Assembly: GCF_035961655.1 (NCBI RefSeq) | Contig: NZ_CP108393.1 | Coordinates: 1,922,001-1,986,000, forward strand | Source of the DNA: Streptomyces sp. NBC_01317 | Lineage (GTDB): Bacteria > Actinomycetota > Actinomycetes > Streptomycetales > Streptomycetaceae | Direction: 5' to 3' | Length of the DNA: 64,000 nucleotides | Shown here: positions 33,524 through 42,360 of the stretch, in pieces | How the letters are laid out: every line of letters begins with the position of its first letter | How positions within the stretch are numbered: the stretch's first letter is position 1 | Program-made: the position numbers and the translations under genes | Notes under the pieces: model-generated | Databases searched by the model: none | Told to the model about the DNA's origin: nothing | The model's input: the letters and a program-made list of their open reading frames with translations, nothing else

Positions 33524-35497
33524 ATGGCACACGGACATCGGACGGCGCCGTACGGAAGCTGGCCGTCCCCGCTCGGCGCCGCCGACGTCGCCCGGGGCGA
33601 GGCCCAGCTCGACTGGGTGGGCTTTGTCGGGGACGAGGTGTGGTGGACCGAGGCGCTGCCCGAGGAGGGCGGTCGTGCCGCCCTCATGCGCGGTGGTCCT
33701 GACGGCCCCGAGGAGGCGCTGCCCGGCGGCGGTTGGGACGTCCGGACCCGGGTGATCGAGTACGGGGGCCGCCCCTGGCTCGCGCTCTCCGACCGGGCCG
33801 AGGACGGCGTCGTCTTCACCCACGCCGGGGACCAGCGTGTCCACCTCTGGCGCCCCGGCGCGGAGCCGGTGCCCCTCAGCCCGCCCGGCGCCTGGCCGGC
33901 CGAGCTGCGCCACGCCGACCTGGCGGTGCGCGGCGACGAGGTGTGGTGTCTGCGCGAGCGGGTCGAGGACGAGGAAGGCACCCGGGTCACCCGGCATCTC
34001 GTGGCCCTGCCCCTGGACGGCGGTGCGGCCGACGACCTTTCGCGGGTACGGGAGTTGGCGGCCGGTCACCACTTCATGAGCGGTCCGCGCATCGAGCCGG
34101 GCGGCGACCGGGTCGTCTGGCTGGGCTGGAACCACCCCGACATGCCCTGGGACGCCACCCAGCTCATGGAAGCCGTGATCCAGGCCGACGGCACCCTGAG
34201 CGAGCCGTCCGTCCTCGTCGGAGAGGACCGTGTGGCGGTGACGCAGGCGGAGTGGGCCGCCGACGGATCGGGCACGCTGTACGCGCTCGCCGACCCGGAC
34301 GGGTGGTGGAACGTCCACGAAGTCGCACCGGACGGCGGCCTCCTGCGCAACCTGTGCCCGCGCGAGGAGGAGTTCGGCGACGCGCTGTGGCGGATCGGGC
34401 TGCGCTGGTGCCTCCCGCTGCGCGACGGCACACTCGCCGTCGTGCACGGCAAGGGCAACCGCACGCTGGGGATTCTCTCCCCCGACGGCACCCTCACCGA
34501 CCCGGAGGGCTTCGCCGGGGCGGGCGCGGAGTGGTTCTCACTGGCGACCGACGGCCGCCGCGTCGCCGCGGTGTGCGCGGGGCCGCGGCAGCGCCGCAGT
34601 GTGGTCCTCGCCGACCCGGCGGACGGCAGTGTGCGTGTCGTACGGCCGCCCTCGGGCACCGCCCTCGACGCGTGGGCGACCACGCCGTACCGCCGTGCCT
34701 TCCAAGGCGACGACGGCCAGGACGTGTACGCCCACGTGTATCCGCCGTACAGCCCCACCCACACCGGGCCCGCGGGCGAACTCCCGCCGTGGGTGGTCTT
34801 CGCTCACGGGGGCCCGACGAGCGGCACGCCGCTGGTACTCAACCAGGAGATCGGCTTCTTCACCAGCCGGGGCATCGGTGTGGTGGACGTGCAGTACGGC
34901 GGCTCCACCGGCTACGGCCGCGCCTACCGGGAGCGGCTGCGGGGCGACTGGGGTGTCACGGACGTGCGGGACTGCGCCGCCGTGGCCCGGGGGCTGGTGG
35001 CCGAGGGCCTCGCCGACGCGGCGAAACTCGCCATCCGGGGCGCGAGCGCGGGCGGTTGGACCGCCGCCGCGTCGCTGTGCGCCGAGCCGGAGCTGTACGC
35101 CGCCGCCGGGATCTACTATCCGCTCCTCGATCCGGTGATCTGGAGCGCCGGCGGGACGCACGACTTCGAATCCCGTTATCTGGACGGGTTGATCGGCCCC
35201 TGGCCGGAGGCGAAGGACCGGTACGAGCGGCGCTCCCCGCTGGCCGGCGCCGACCGTATCCGCGCGCCGTTCCTGCTCCTCCAGGGGCTGGACGACCGCG
35301 TCTGCCCGCCCGCCCAGAGCCTGCGGATGGCGGAACGGATCGCGGAGACCGGCGGGGAGTGCCGCTACCTGCGCTTCGAGGGCGAGGGGCACGGATTCCG
35401 CAAGGCGGCGAACACCGTCACCGCGCTGCACGCCGAACTGGAGCTGTACGGGGACGTGTTCGGCTTCACACCGTCCCTTCCGGCGGAATCCTCGTAG
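33524..35497 (+). CDS. S9-family prolyl oligopeptidase / dipeptidyl aminopeptidase
   Basis: The start at ATG 33524 has GGGAGG five bases upstream; the longer frame from TTG 33494 overlaps the operator. The 657-residue protein has an N-terminal beta-propeller (repeats such as HVYPPYSPTHTGP close it near residue 410) and a C-terminal alpha/beta hydrolase. The latter has YGGSTGYGRAYRERL, the Ser nucleophile in RGASAGGW (about 508), Asp in LDDRVCPPAQS (about 590) and His in GEGHGFRKA (about 623). There is no signal peptide, so it is cytosolic. Members cleave small peptides, often after Pro. That is notable because the secreted repeat peptide of this cluster carries three IDWP motifs. Alternatively it hydrolyses an amide in product activation or self-protection. 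Confidence 0.92.
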   Translation: MAHGHRTAPYGSWPSPLGAADVARGEAQLDWVGFVGDEVWWTEALPEEGGRAALMRGGPDGPEEALPGGGWDVRTRVIEYGGRPWLALSDRAEDGVVFTHAGDQRVHLWRPGAEPVPLSPPGAWPAELRHADLAVRGDEVWCLRERVEDEEGTRVTRHLVALPLDGGAADDLSRVRELAAGHHFMSGPRIEPGGDRVVWLGWNHPDMPWDATQLMEAVIQADGTLSEPSVLVGEDRVAVTQAEWAADGSGTLYALADPDGWWNVHEVAPDGGLLRNLCPREEEFGDALWRIGLRWCLPLRDGTLAVVHGKGNRTLGILSPDGTLTDPEGFAGAGAEWFSLATDGRRVAAVCAGPRQRRSVVLADPADGSVRVVRPPSGTALDAWATTPYRRAFQGDDGQDVYAHVYPPYSPTHTGPAGELPPWVVFAHGGPTSGTPLVLNQEIGFFTSRGIGVVDVQYGGSTGYGRAYRERLRGDWGVTDVRDCAAVARGLVAEGLADAAKLAIRGASAGGWTAAASLCAEPELYAAAGIYYPLLDPVIWSAGGTHDFESRYLDGLIGPWPEAKDRYERRSPLAGADRIRAPFLLLQGLDDRVCPPAQSLRMAERIAETGGECRYLRFEGEGHGFRKAANTVTALHAELELYGDVFGFTPSLPAESS

Positions 35498-35515
35498 GCC
35501 GGGGGCGGGGCCGGG

Positions 35516-35551
35516 GGCCGTACGGGGCCCGGCGGGGGACCCCGTACGGCC
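35516..35551. terminator. Bidirectional hairpin terminator at the cluster edge
   Basis: GGCCGTACGGGG (35516-35527) and CCCCGTACGGCC (35540-35551) form a perfect 12-bp stem with a 12-base loop, between the convergent peptidase and HAD genes. Confidence 0.8.
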
Positions 35552-35560
35552 GCCTGGTCC

Positions 35561-36382
35561 TCACCCGCCGAGGAAACGCTCCAGGACCACGGCGATACCG
35601 TCCTCGTCGTTGCCCGGGGCCACCTCGTCGGCCGCCGCCTTCACCTCGGCGGGCGCGGCGGCCATGGCCACCCCGTGCGCCGCCCAGTCGAGCATCGGGA
35701 TGTCGTTCGCCATGTCCCCGAACGCGATGGTGTCGGCGCCGCTCAGGCCCAGGCGGTGGGCGGCGAAGGCGAGGCCGGTGGCCTTGGTGAGGCCCTTCGG
35801 CAGCAGCTCCACCTCGCCGGGGCCCGCCTTGACCACCCCGACGAGGTCCCCGGCGACCCGTACCGCGACCGAGGCCAGCTCGTCCTCGGTGAGGGTCGCG
35901 TGCTGGACGTAGAACTTGCGGACGGGGAGCGCCCACAGCTCCTCCTCGTCCGCGTCCGGGACGAGCGGTGTCTCACCTGCGAGGTCGTGCAGATAGCCGG
36001 GCGCGGCCACCACCACCCCGTCCAGTCCTGCCCGGTCGGCGGCCAGGGTCAGCGGTCCTGTCACCGCCTCGATCAGGGCGACCGCCCGTCTGGCCAGCCG
36101 CCGGTCCAGCGTGACGGACGTCAACTGCCGGTGCGCGGCCGTGTCGTACACCTGGCCGCCCTGCCCGCAGACCGCGAGCCCGGTGTACCCGAGGTCCGCG
36201 AGGACGTGCCGGGTCCAGGAGACGGACCGGCCGGTGACGACGATGTGCCGCGCGCCCCGCTCGGTGGCCAGGGACAGGGCGGCGCGGGTCCGCGCGCCGA
36301 TCGTACGGTCGGAGCGCAGGAGCGTGCCGTCCAGGTCGGTGGCGATCAGGGCGTACGGCAACGGGCCCGGTTCGTCGGTCAC
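35561..36382 (-). CDS. Cof-type HAD hydrolase (phosphatase)
   Basis: GTG 36382 lies one base beyond the stop of the upstream permease gene; longer frames overlap that gene. The 273-residue protein has HAD motif I ATDLDGTLLRSD (nucleophile Asp about 15), motif II VVTGRS, the motif III Lys in LPKGLTKATGL, and motif IV FGDMANDIPML. A C2-type cap is placed between. Such enzymes remove phosphate from sugar phosphates, flavins or phospho-metabolites. It is the last gene of the coupled operon that starts with the class IV aminotransferase at 42293. A phosphorylated pathway intermediate is therefore possible. Confidence 0.9.
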   Translation of the reverse strand: MTDEPGPLPYALIATDLDGTLLRSDRTIGARTRAALSLATERGARHIVVTGRSVSWTRHVLADLGYTGLAVCGQGGQVYDTAAHRQLTSVTLDRRLARRAVALIEAVTGPLTLAADRAGLDGVVVAAPGYLHDLAGETPLVPDADEEELWALPVRKFYVQHATLTEDELASVAVRVAGDLVGVVKAGPGEVELLPKGLTKATGLAFAAHRLGLSGADTIAFGDMANDIPMLDWAAHGVAMAAAPAEVKAAADEVAPGNDEDGIAVVLERFLGG

Positions 36383-36383
36383 T

Positions 36384-37277
36384 TCAGCCTCCGTTGCTCT
36401 GGTAGTGGCGCAGGTTCCAGTTCCAGAAGCGCTTGGCGACGAGGAACAGCAGGACGCAGACGGCCGGCGACCACGGGGCGAGCCAGGCGAGGGGCCCGTG
36501 CTCCGGTTCCCTGTCCAGGAGGACGAGGACGGGGAAGTACGCGACGAAGGCCAGCGGCAGGACGTACGTGAAGATCCCGCGCAGCACGACGGGCAGGATC
36601 GACAGCGGGTAGTTGCCGATCGTCGCCATGATGTCGTCGATCCACTTGCCCACCCCGTGGGCGAACGGCGAGCGCAACAGGAGCGCGGCCAGCGGGAGTT
36701 GCACGGCGGCCTCCAGGAAGACCCCGCCGGCGATCGCGGCGCCGAGGTAGAGCACGGCGCCGATGTCCCACTCGACGGGGGCCTGTGCCACGGCCATGGC
36801 GCAGACGGTGACGCCGACGAAGAAGTCACCGAGGGCGTTGATGTTGAAACGGCTGATGAGGATCTGGGTGAGGACGGACATGGGGCGGAGGAAATAGCCC
36901 TCCACCCGGCCCTCCTCGACCAGTTCGAGCAGTTGGTCCGAGAGGTTCCCGAAGACCATGGTGAACAGTCCGTGCGACATGAGCCGCATGCCGACGATCA
37001 GCAGGACCCCACCGTTCGGGAAGTCGCCCAGACCGTCGAAGCGGGTGATGAGGACGGCGGCGAAGGCGAGCGTCGAGGTCTGCCAGAGGATGCCGAAGAT
37101 GATCTCGAACGCGAAGTCGCCGGGGTATTCGAGGCGTCCCCTGATGTTGACCGCGGTGGTCCGCAGGATGATCCGCAGGACGCGGACCGTCCGGCGGACG
37201 CGGGCGCGGGCACTGGTGCCGGCGCTGCTGCCGGCCCGTGGCTCGGCGGGCCGGGGCGCCTTGACCGTGGTGGTCAT
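36384..37277 (-). CDS. ABC-2 family transporter permease (DUF990 type)
   Basis: The 297-residue membrane protein has six hydrophobic segments after a 35-residue Ala/Arg-rich N-terminus. The stretch NIRGRLEYPGDFAFEIIFGILWQTSTLAF and the motif VEEGRVEGYFLRPMSVL are typical of the DUF990/ABC-2 permeases that come in pairs with one ATPase. It lies 3 bp from the second permease gene, so the two surely form a heterodimer. The substrate is unknown. Co-transcription with an oxidase and an aminotransferase suggests export of their product. Confidence 0.88.
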   Translation of the reverse strand: MTTTVKAPRPAEPRAGSSAGTSARARVRRTVRVLRIILRTTAVNIRGRLEYPGDFAFEIIFGILWQTSTLAFAAVLITRFDGLGDFPNGGVLLIVGMRLMSHGLFTMVFGNLSDQLLELVEEGRVEGYFLRPMSVLTQILISRFNINALGDFFVGVTVCAMAVAQAPVEWDIGAVLYLGAAIAGGVFLEAAVQLPLAALLLRSPFAHGVGKWIDDIMATIGNYPLSILPVVLRGIFTYVLPLAFVAYFPVLVLLDREPEHGPLAWLAPWSPAVCVLLFLVAKRFWNWNLRHYQSNGG

Positions 37278-37280
37278 GGT

Positions 37281-38155
37281 TCAGCCTCCCTGTGAGGTGA
37301 CGCGCCGGGCCGCGCGCGACCAGACGAACTTGGTCAGCAGGGCGAGAGCGACCACCCAGCACACCTCGCGCAGCAGGTTCTCGGGCGCGTCGGCGAGCGG
37401 GATGCGGCCGACGTAGATCGAGATGGGCACGTTGACGGTGGCGGCGAACGGGAGCACCGACGCCGTGGTGAGCAGCCAGCCCGGCAGGAACCAGAGCGGG
37501 ACGAACACCCCGGAGAGGAGGTCCTGCACAAAGCTGTACATACGGGTCAGGCCGCTGTTGGAGGTCAGCCAGAACGTGGCGAGGTCGACGAGCTGGCCGA
37601 GGTAGTAGAGGATCATCTGCCCGAGTACGAGACTGACGACGAAGACCAGTCCGACCGTGACGGACGCGGGCGGCCGGATCACGCCGGTCGCGAGGGCGAT
37701 GAGGTAGCCGATGAGGGCCCACATCGCGCCGTACCCCATGTCGCCCACGGCCCGGTACATGTAGTAGCGGCCGGGTGAGATCGGCCGGAGGAACCAGTAG
37801 ATGACCGTGCCCTCGCGGGTACGCTGCGGCAGGTTGTCCTTGGTGACCATCCGGTTGCTCCACCGGATCCTCCCGACGAGGATCGCGAGGGCGGCGTAGG
37901 TGACGGCCTGGTGGACGTCGAGTCCGGCGACCGACTCCTTGCCCTGGTAGACCGCCGTCCACAGCAGGTAGTACAGGTAGACCTGCACGCCCATCATGAA
38001 CGGGGCGAGGAAGAACCGGCCCCGGTAGGCGATGGTCTGGTAGAGCGGCACGATCCGCCAGATCCGCCAGGCGCGTCCGCCGCCCAATCTGCCGCCGGGC
38101 CCGCCGTCCGGCCGACTGCCCGGCCGGCTGTCCGCACCGGTGGTGACCCCGGCGC

Positions 38156-38159
<4 letters not shown>
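37281..38159 (-). CDS. ABC-2 family transporter permease (paired subunit)
   Basis: GTG 38159 overlaps the ATPase stop (GTGA). After a Gly/Arg-rich N-terminus, the 292-residue protein has six hydrophobic segments. IPLYQTIAYRGRFFLAPFM-like and TREGTVIYWFLRPISPGRYYMYR stretches match the partner permease's 'GRVEGYFLRPMS' region, showing that the two are paralogues. It forms the membrane channel with the neighbour at 36384 and is powered by the ATPase at 38156. Confidence 0.88.
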
Positions 38160-39160
<1,001 letters not shown>

Positions 39161-39204
39161 TCCGGTTCCTTTCGGTGGGGGGTGGGTGAAGTGGGTGGGG
39201 TGGT

Positions 39205-40524
39205 TCAGTGGGCGTAGAGCGAGCTGAGCGCGGCGATGCCCGGGAGGTCGCCGAGGAGGTCGGGGTCCTTGAGGGCGTGCAGGTCGGTCTCCCACAACTC
39301 ACCTGCCGAGGTGAGCAGTACGGAGTCGGCGGCGGCCGGGCCCGGCGGCGACGGGGGCGTCGACAGGGGCGTCGATACGGACGGTGACCCGGCCGGTGAC
39401 ACAGGCGGTGGCACGGGCGCCGTCACGCGGTCCCATTCGACGCCGGTGAACGGTATCCCCAGCACACCCGACACCGACTTCACCGCGCTTTCCGCGGCCA
39501 GGGGCGCGAGGGTGAGTTTCGACGGGCTGACGACCACCGCCCGGCCCCCGAGGAAGTCGTGGCTGAACTCGTCCGCCACCGTGCCGCTGCTCGGCAGCAG
39601 CCCGGACTTGACCGCCGCGTACCCGGAGATCAGCCGCACGCCCGCCAGCGGGCCCGGCCGGACGACCCCGCGCAGGGTGGACAGGACGCGGTGCGCCCAC
39701 CACCCGGCCAGCTGTCCCCCGGCGCCCCGCGCGCTGTCGAACGACTGGAAGTCGGAGACGAGCCAGGTCGTCCCGCCCTCGTGCCCCGTCCGCCCGGCGA
39801 CGAAGAGTCCGTGTTCCTCCCGCTCGGGGAAGACGGCGCTGATGACGGGCAGGTTCCCGCGCAGCACCAGCATGAAGGACTTCCGGCACCGCACGACGGG
39901 CGGCAGCCCCGAGCGGGCGAGGATGCCGGGCGCGCCCGCTCCGGCCGCGACGACCACGGCGCGGCTCGCTATCGTCTCCGTGAGGCCGTCCGGACGGACC
40001 AACTCGCAGAGCACACCGCCCGGTTCGTCCGCTGTCCGGCTGATGCTGCCCCGGGCGAGGTCGATGCCGCTGGACGCGGTCCGCTCGCCGAGGCGGCGCA
40101 GGACGGGGCCGAAGTCGTAGGTCTCCTCCTCGCTCCTGAACGAGGAGATGAAGCCGTCGCCGAGCCAGGGCGGCGGTTCCACGGGGCGGACCGGGAGCCC
40201 GGAGGCCTGCCAGTGCTCCTGGGCGCGGCGTAACGCGTTCGGGTTGGAGAACGACACCACCGAGCCCGCCGTGACCGGCGCCAGACCGGCCGTGAGGGCG
40301 AGCCAGTGGTCCCGCGCGCGGTCGAAGAGGAGCGGCAGGCGCGGCTCGTTCGGGCCGAACGCGTAGCCCCGGTGCAGATATCCGTGCGACTGCCCCGACT
40401 GGCCCCCGCCGAGCCGCCGTTCCTCGACCAGCAGCACCCGGGCGCCGCGCGCGGTCAGTCCCAGTGCCGTGAGTATTCCGGCCATGCCCGCACCCGCGAC
40501 CACGACGTCATAGCTGCGTGTCAC
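39205..40524 (-). CDS. FAD-dependent amine/amino acid oxidase (DAO fold) with a TTA codon
   Basis: GTG 40524 follows AGGACAGGG; GTG 40551 is an alternative nine codons longer. The protein of about 439 residues has VVVAGAGMAGILTALGLTARG, then LLVEERRLGGGQSGQSHG for FAD ribose binding. AVVVAAGAGAPGILARSGL and a C-terminal VVVSPSKLTLAPLAAE complete the DAO-type fold. A Pro/Ser/Thr-rich insert lies around residues 375-400. Codon 98 (40231-40233) is TTA, so translation may need the bldA tRNA. It probably deaminates or dehydrogenates an amine in concert with the class IV aminotransferase of the same operon; substrate unknown. Confidence 0.85.
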   Translation of the reverse strand: MTRSYDVVVAGAGMAGILTALGLTARGARVLLVEERRLGGGQSGQSHGYLHRGYAFGPNEPRLPLLFDRARDHWLALTAGLAPVTAGSVVSFSNPNALRRAQEHWQASGLPVRPVEPPPWLGDGFISSFRSEEETYDFGPVLRRLGERTASSGIDLARGSISRTADEPGGVLCELVRPDGLTETIASRAVVVAAGAGAPGILARSGLPPVVRCRKSFMLVLRGNLPVISAVFPEREEHGLFVAGRTGHEGGTTWLVSDFQSFDSARGAGGQLAGWWAHRVLSTLRGVVRPGPLAGVRLISGYAAVKSGLLPSSGTVADEFSHDFLGGRAVVVSPSKLTLAPLAAESAVKSVSGVLGIPFTGVEWDRVTAPVPPPVSPAGSPSVSTPLSTPPSPPGPAAADSVLLTSAGELWETDLHALKDPDLLGDLPGIAALSSLYAH

Positions 40525-40578
40525 TGTTGTCCCTGTCCTGGATTCAGGCACCGACCTGTCCCGGGCGTGTCCGCCTGT

Positions 40579-40860
40579 CTAGGGCGTGTCCGCGAACGGG
40601 TTGACGTGTTCGACCGAGGCGACGAGCCCGGACGCCTCCGAGAGGCCCACCAGCCACTGCTCCCCCCGGGCGGTCTCCAGCAGCAGACCGGTGTTGCCGC
40701 AGGGCGACACGGAGCGCAGCGGACCGAGCCCCGCCAGCAGCAGCCGGTCCTGCGCGTCCGACGACGCGCCGGGGTGCCGGGCCACCACGTTCCCGCTGAC
40801 GAGGCTGATCCGTACGTCGATGAAGAGCGAGACCGCGATCTCCATGGTGTCAACGGTCAT
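40579..40860 (-). CDS. Small protein of unknown function
   Basis: This 93-residue ORF starts with ATG 40860, overlaps the NUDIX gene by 11 bp, and has GAGGTG upstream. Its sequence is acidic and mixed alpha/beta-like (MEIAVSLFIDVRISL, then LLLETARGEQWLVGL). I do not recognise it. The tight overlap and position between NUDIX and oxidase genes make it a likely functional part of the operon, perhaps an accessory or binding subunit. Confidence 0.6.
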   Translation of the reverse strand: MTVDTMEIAVSLFIDVRISLVSGNVVARHPGASSDAQDRLLLAGLGPLRSVSPCGNTGLLLETARGEQWLVGLSEASGLVASVEHVNPFADTP

Positions 40861-41383
40861 CGTTCAGCACCTCGGCCAGGGCCAGCGCGGCCAGCGTGGC
40901 GGAGTCCTGGATGCCGCCGTCGCGGGCCAGTTGGCGCAGCTCCGGCCACGACAGCGTCCGTACCGTCATGCTCTCCTCGAACGGATCCCGGTCCGTGGCG
41001 CCGGCCTCGGCCACGGCACGCGCGCTGTACGCGTGGCAGGAGGTGGTCGAGAAGCCGCTGCTCTCGGCGAAGGTCCCGAGGTGCCGCAGGTCCGTCACCC
41101 GCAGACCGGTCTCCTCCAGCACCTCGCGCCGTGCGGCGGACTCGGGTGACTCCCCCGCCTCGATGCCCCCTTGGGGGAATTCGACGCTGCGCGCGCCGCC
41201 GAAGGTCTGCCGGGGCAGGTCCACGACGACGAAGCGGTCCTCGTGCCGTACGACCACCAGGACGGAGTCCGGCTTGCTGACCATGAAGTACGCGTGCCGG
41301 TCCCCCACGCCGTCCTCGTACCGCTTGCGCAGGACGGAGAACCAGGGATTGCGGTGGACCGTCTCGCTTCCGATCTCACGCAT
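40850..41383 (-). CDS. NUDIX hydrolase
   Basis: ATG 41383 is chosen with GGTGGGGG before it. The 177-residue protein has a full Nudix box, G-x5-E-x7-REVLEETGL at about 72-94, preceded by VEFPQGG. The set ETVHRNPWFSVLRKRYEDG at the N-terminus is that of ADP-ribose/nucleoside-diphosphate-sugar pyrophosphatases. It cleaves an X-linked nucleoside diphosphate. In this operon it could act on an NDP-activated intermediate or serve as a house-cleaning enzyme. Confidence 0.9.
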   Translation of the reverse strand: MREIGSETVHRNPWFSVLRKRYEDGVGDRHAYFMVSKPDSVLVVVRHEDRFVVVDLPRQTFGGARSVEFPQGGIEAGESPESAARREVLEETGLRVTDLRHLGTFAESSGFSTTSCHAYSARAVAEAGATDRDPFEESMTVRTLSWPELRQLARDGGIQDSATLAALALAEVLNDDR

Positions 41384-41396
41384 GGCCCCCACCGGC

Positions 41397-42293
41397 TCAG
41401 GCCGGCGGGGTCAGATAGGTCTTGGACAGGGGATGCCCGCCCCGGCACAAGTCGTCGTAGGCGGCGGCCAGTTCGCGGGCCCGGTCGGTCGCCCCCGGGT
41501 CGCGGGGCGCGACGCCGTCCGTGCTGTCGACCAGCCGGATCCCCAGCAGCGTCCCGGCGAGCAGGACCTGCCCGTCGTACAACTCCTCGCGCAGGACGCG
41601 GCGTTCGGTCACCTGCCGGCCGAGGTCGCGCGCGATGTCGAGGAGGATGCGCTTGGTGATGGAGTCCAGGACGCCGGTGTCCACGGAGGGGACGATGATC
41701 TCCTGGTCGCGGACGATCAGGATGGCGGCGCCGTCCGCCTCGGCGACATGGCCGTCCTCGTTGAGGATGAAGATGTGCTCAGCGCCCCGCTCGGTCCTCT
41801 CCCGCTCGAACACCCGGAAGTCCAGGTACGATCCGCCGGACTTGGCGAGGGGGCCGATGGGTCCGCCGAAGCGGCGGTGGGCGCTGACGACGGCGCGTAC
41901 CCGGGGCGGCGCCACCGGGGCGAACTCGAATCCGCCGATGTACATGGCCCCTTCGCTCCCGGGCGCCAGGGTCGACCGGCCGCGCGCGGCGTAGAACGTC
42001 GGCCGCAGGTAGACGTCCTTCCCGGGGTGGTGGGAGGCGACCTCGGCCAGTGCGGCGAAGACCTCGTCCCGGGTCTCGGGCGCCGGGATGTCGGCGATGC
42101 GGGCGGAGTTGAAGAGGCGGTCCACGTGCTGCTCGGCGGCGAGCATCAGGTGGCGGTCCTGGGTCGCGTCCCAGAACGCCGTCATTCCTTCGAAGACGTT
42201 GGCGCCGCGCAGCGCCAACTCGTCCCAGACATGGACCCGTGCGTCCTCCCAGGGCACGACGGATCCGTTGAACCACATGACTCTGTCACCCAT
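41397..42293 (-). CDS. Class IV PLP-dependent aminotransferase
   Basis: The 298-residue protein has fold-type IV landmarks. The start is VMWFNGSVVPWEDARVHVWDE, followed by GANVFEGM. The Schiff-base Lys is in LAKSGGSYLDF (about 157), NEDGHVAEADGAAILIV carries the Glu that binds PLP N1, and VLLAGTLLGIRLV forms the phosphate cup. Branched-chain, D-amino acid aminotransferases and aminodeoxychorismate lyases share this fold. The SYLDF and ALRGANVFEG motifs resemble the broad amino-acid group. It is the first gene of the coupled operon that ends at the HAD gene, 56 bp after the GH3 gene. Confidence 0.9.
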   Translation of the reverse strand: MGDRVMWFNGSVVPWEDARVHVWDELALRGANVFEGMTAFWDATQDRHLMLAAEQHVDRLFNSARIADIPAPETRDEVFAALAEVASHHPGKDVYLRPTFYAARGRSTLAPGSEGAMYIGGFEFAPVAPPRVRAVVSAHRRFGGPIGPLAKSGGSYLDFRVFERERTERGAEHIFILNEDGHVAEADGAAILIVRDQEIIVPSVDTGVLDSITKRILLDIARDLGRQVTERRVLREELYDGQVLLAGTLLGIRLVDSTDGVAPRDPGATDRARELAAAYDDLCRGGHPLSKTYLTPPA

Positions 42294-42307
42294 GACTTCC
42301 CCCAGCC

Positions 42308-42360
42308 GTTCGGTAGTTCAGTCGTTCGGTCGTTCGGCAGTACGGTCGTTCAGGCGTTCC
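42308..42360. repeat. Imperfect CGTTCGGT short-tandem repeat in an intergenic gap
   Basis: The 56-bp spacer before the aminotransferase gene is made of imperfect copies of CGTTCGGT/CGTTCAG. They extend into the last codons of the GH3 gene. A similar GTCGTTCG-type run lies at about 16303-16340 upstream of the NRPS gene. No function is evident. Confidence 0.6.
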
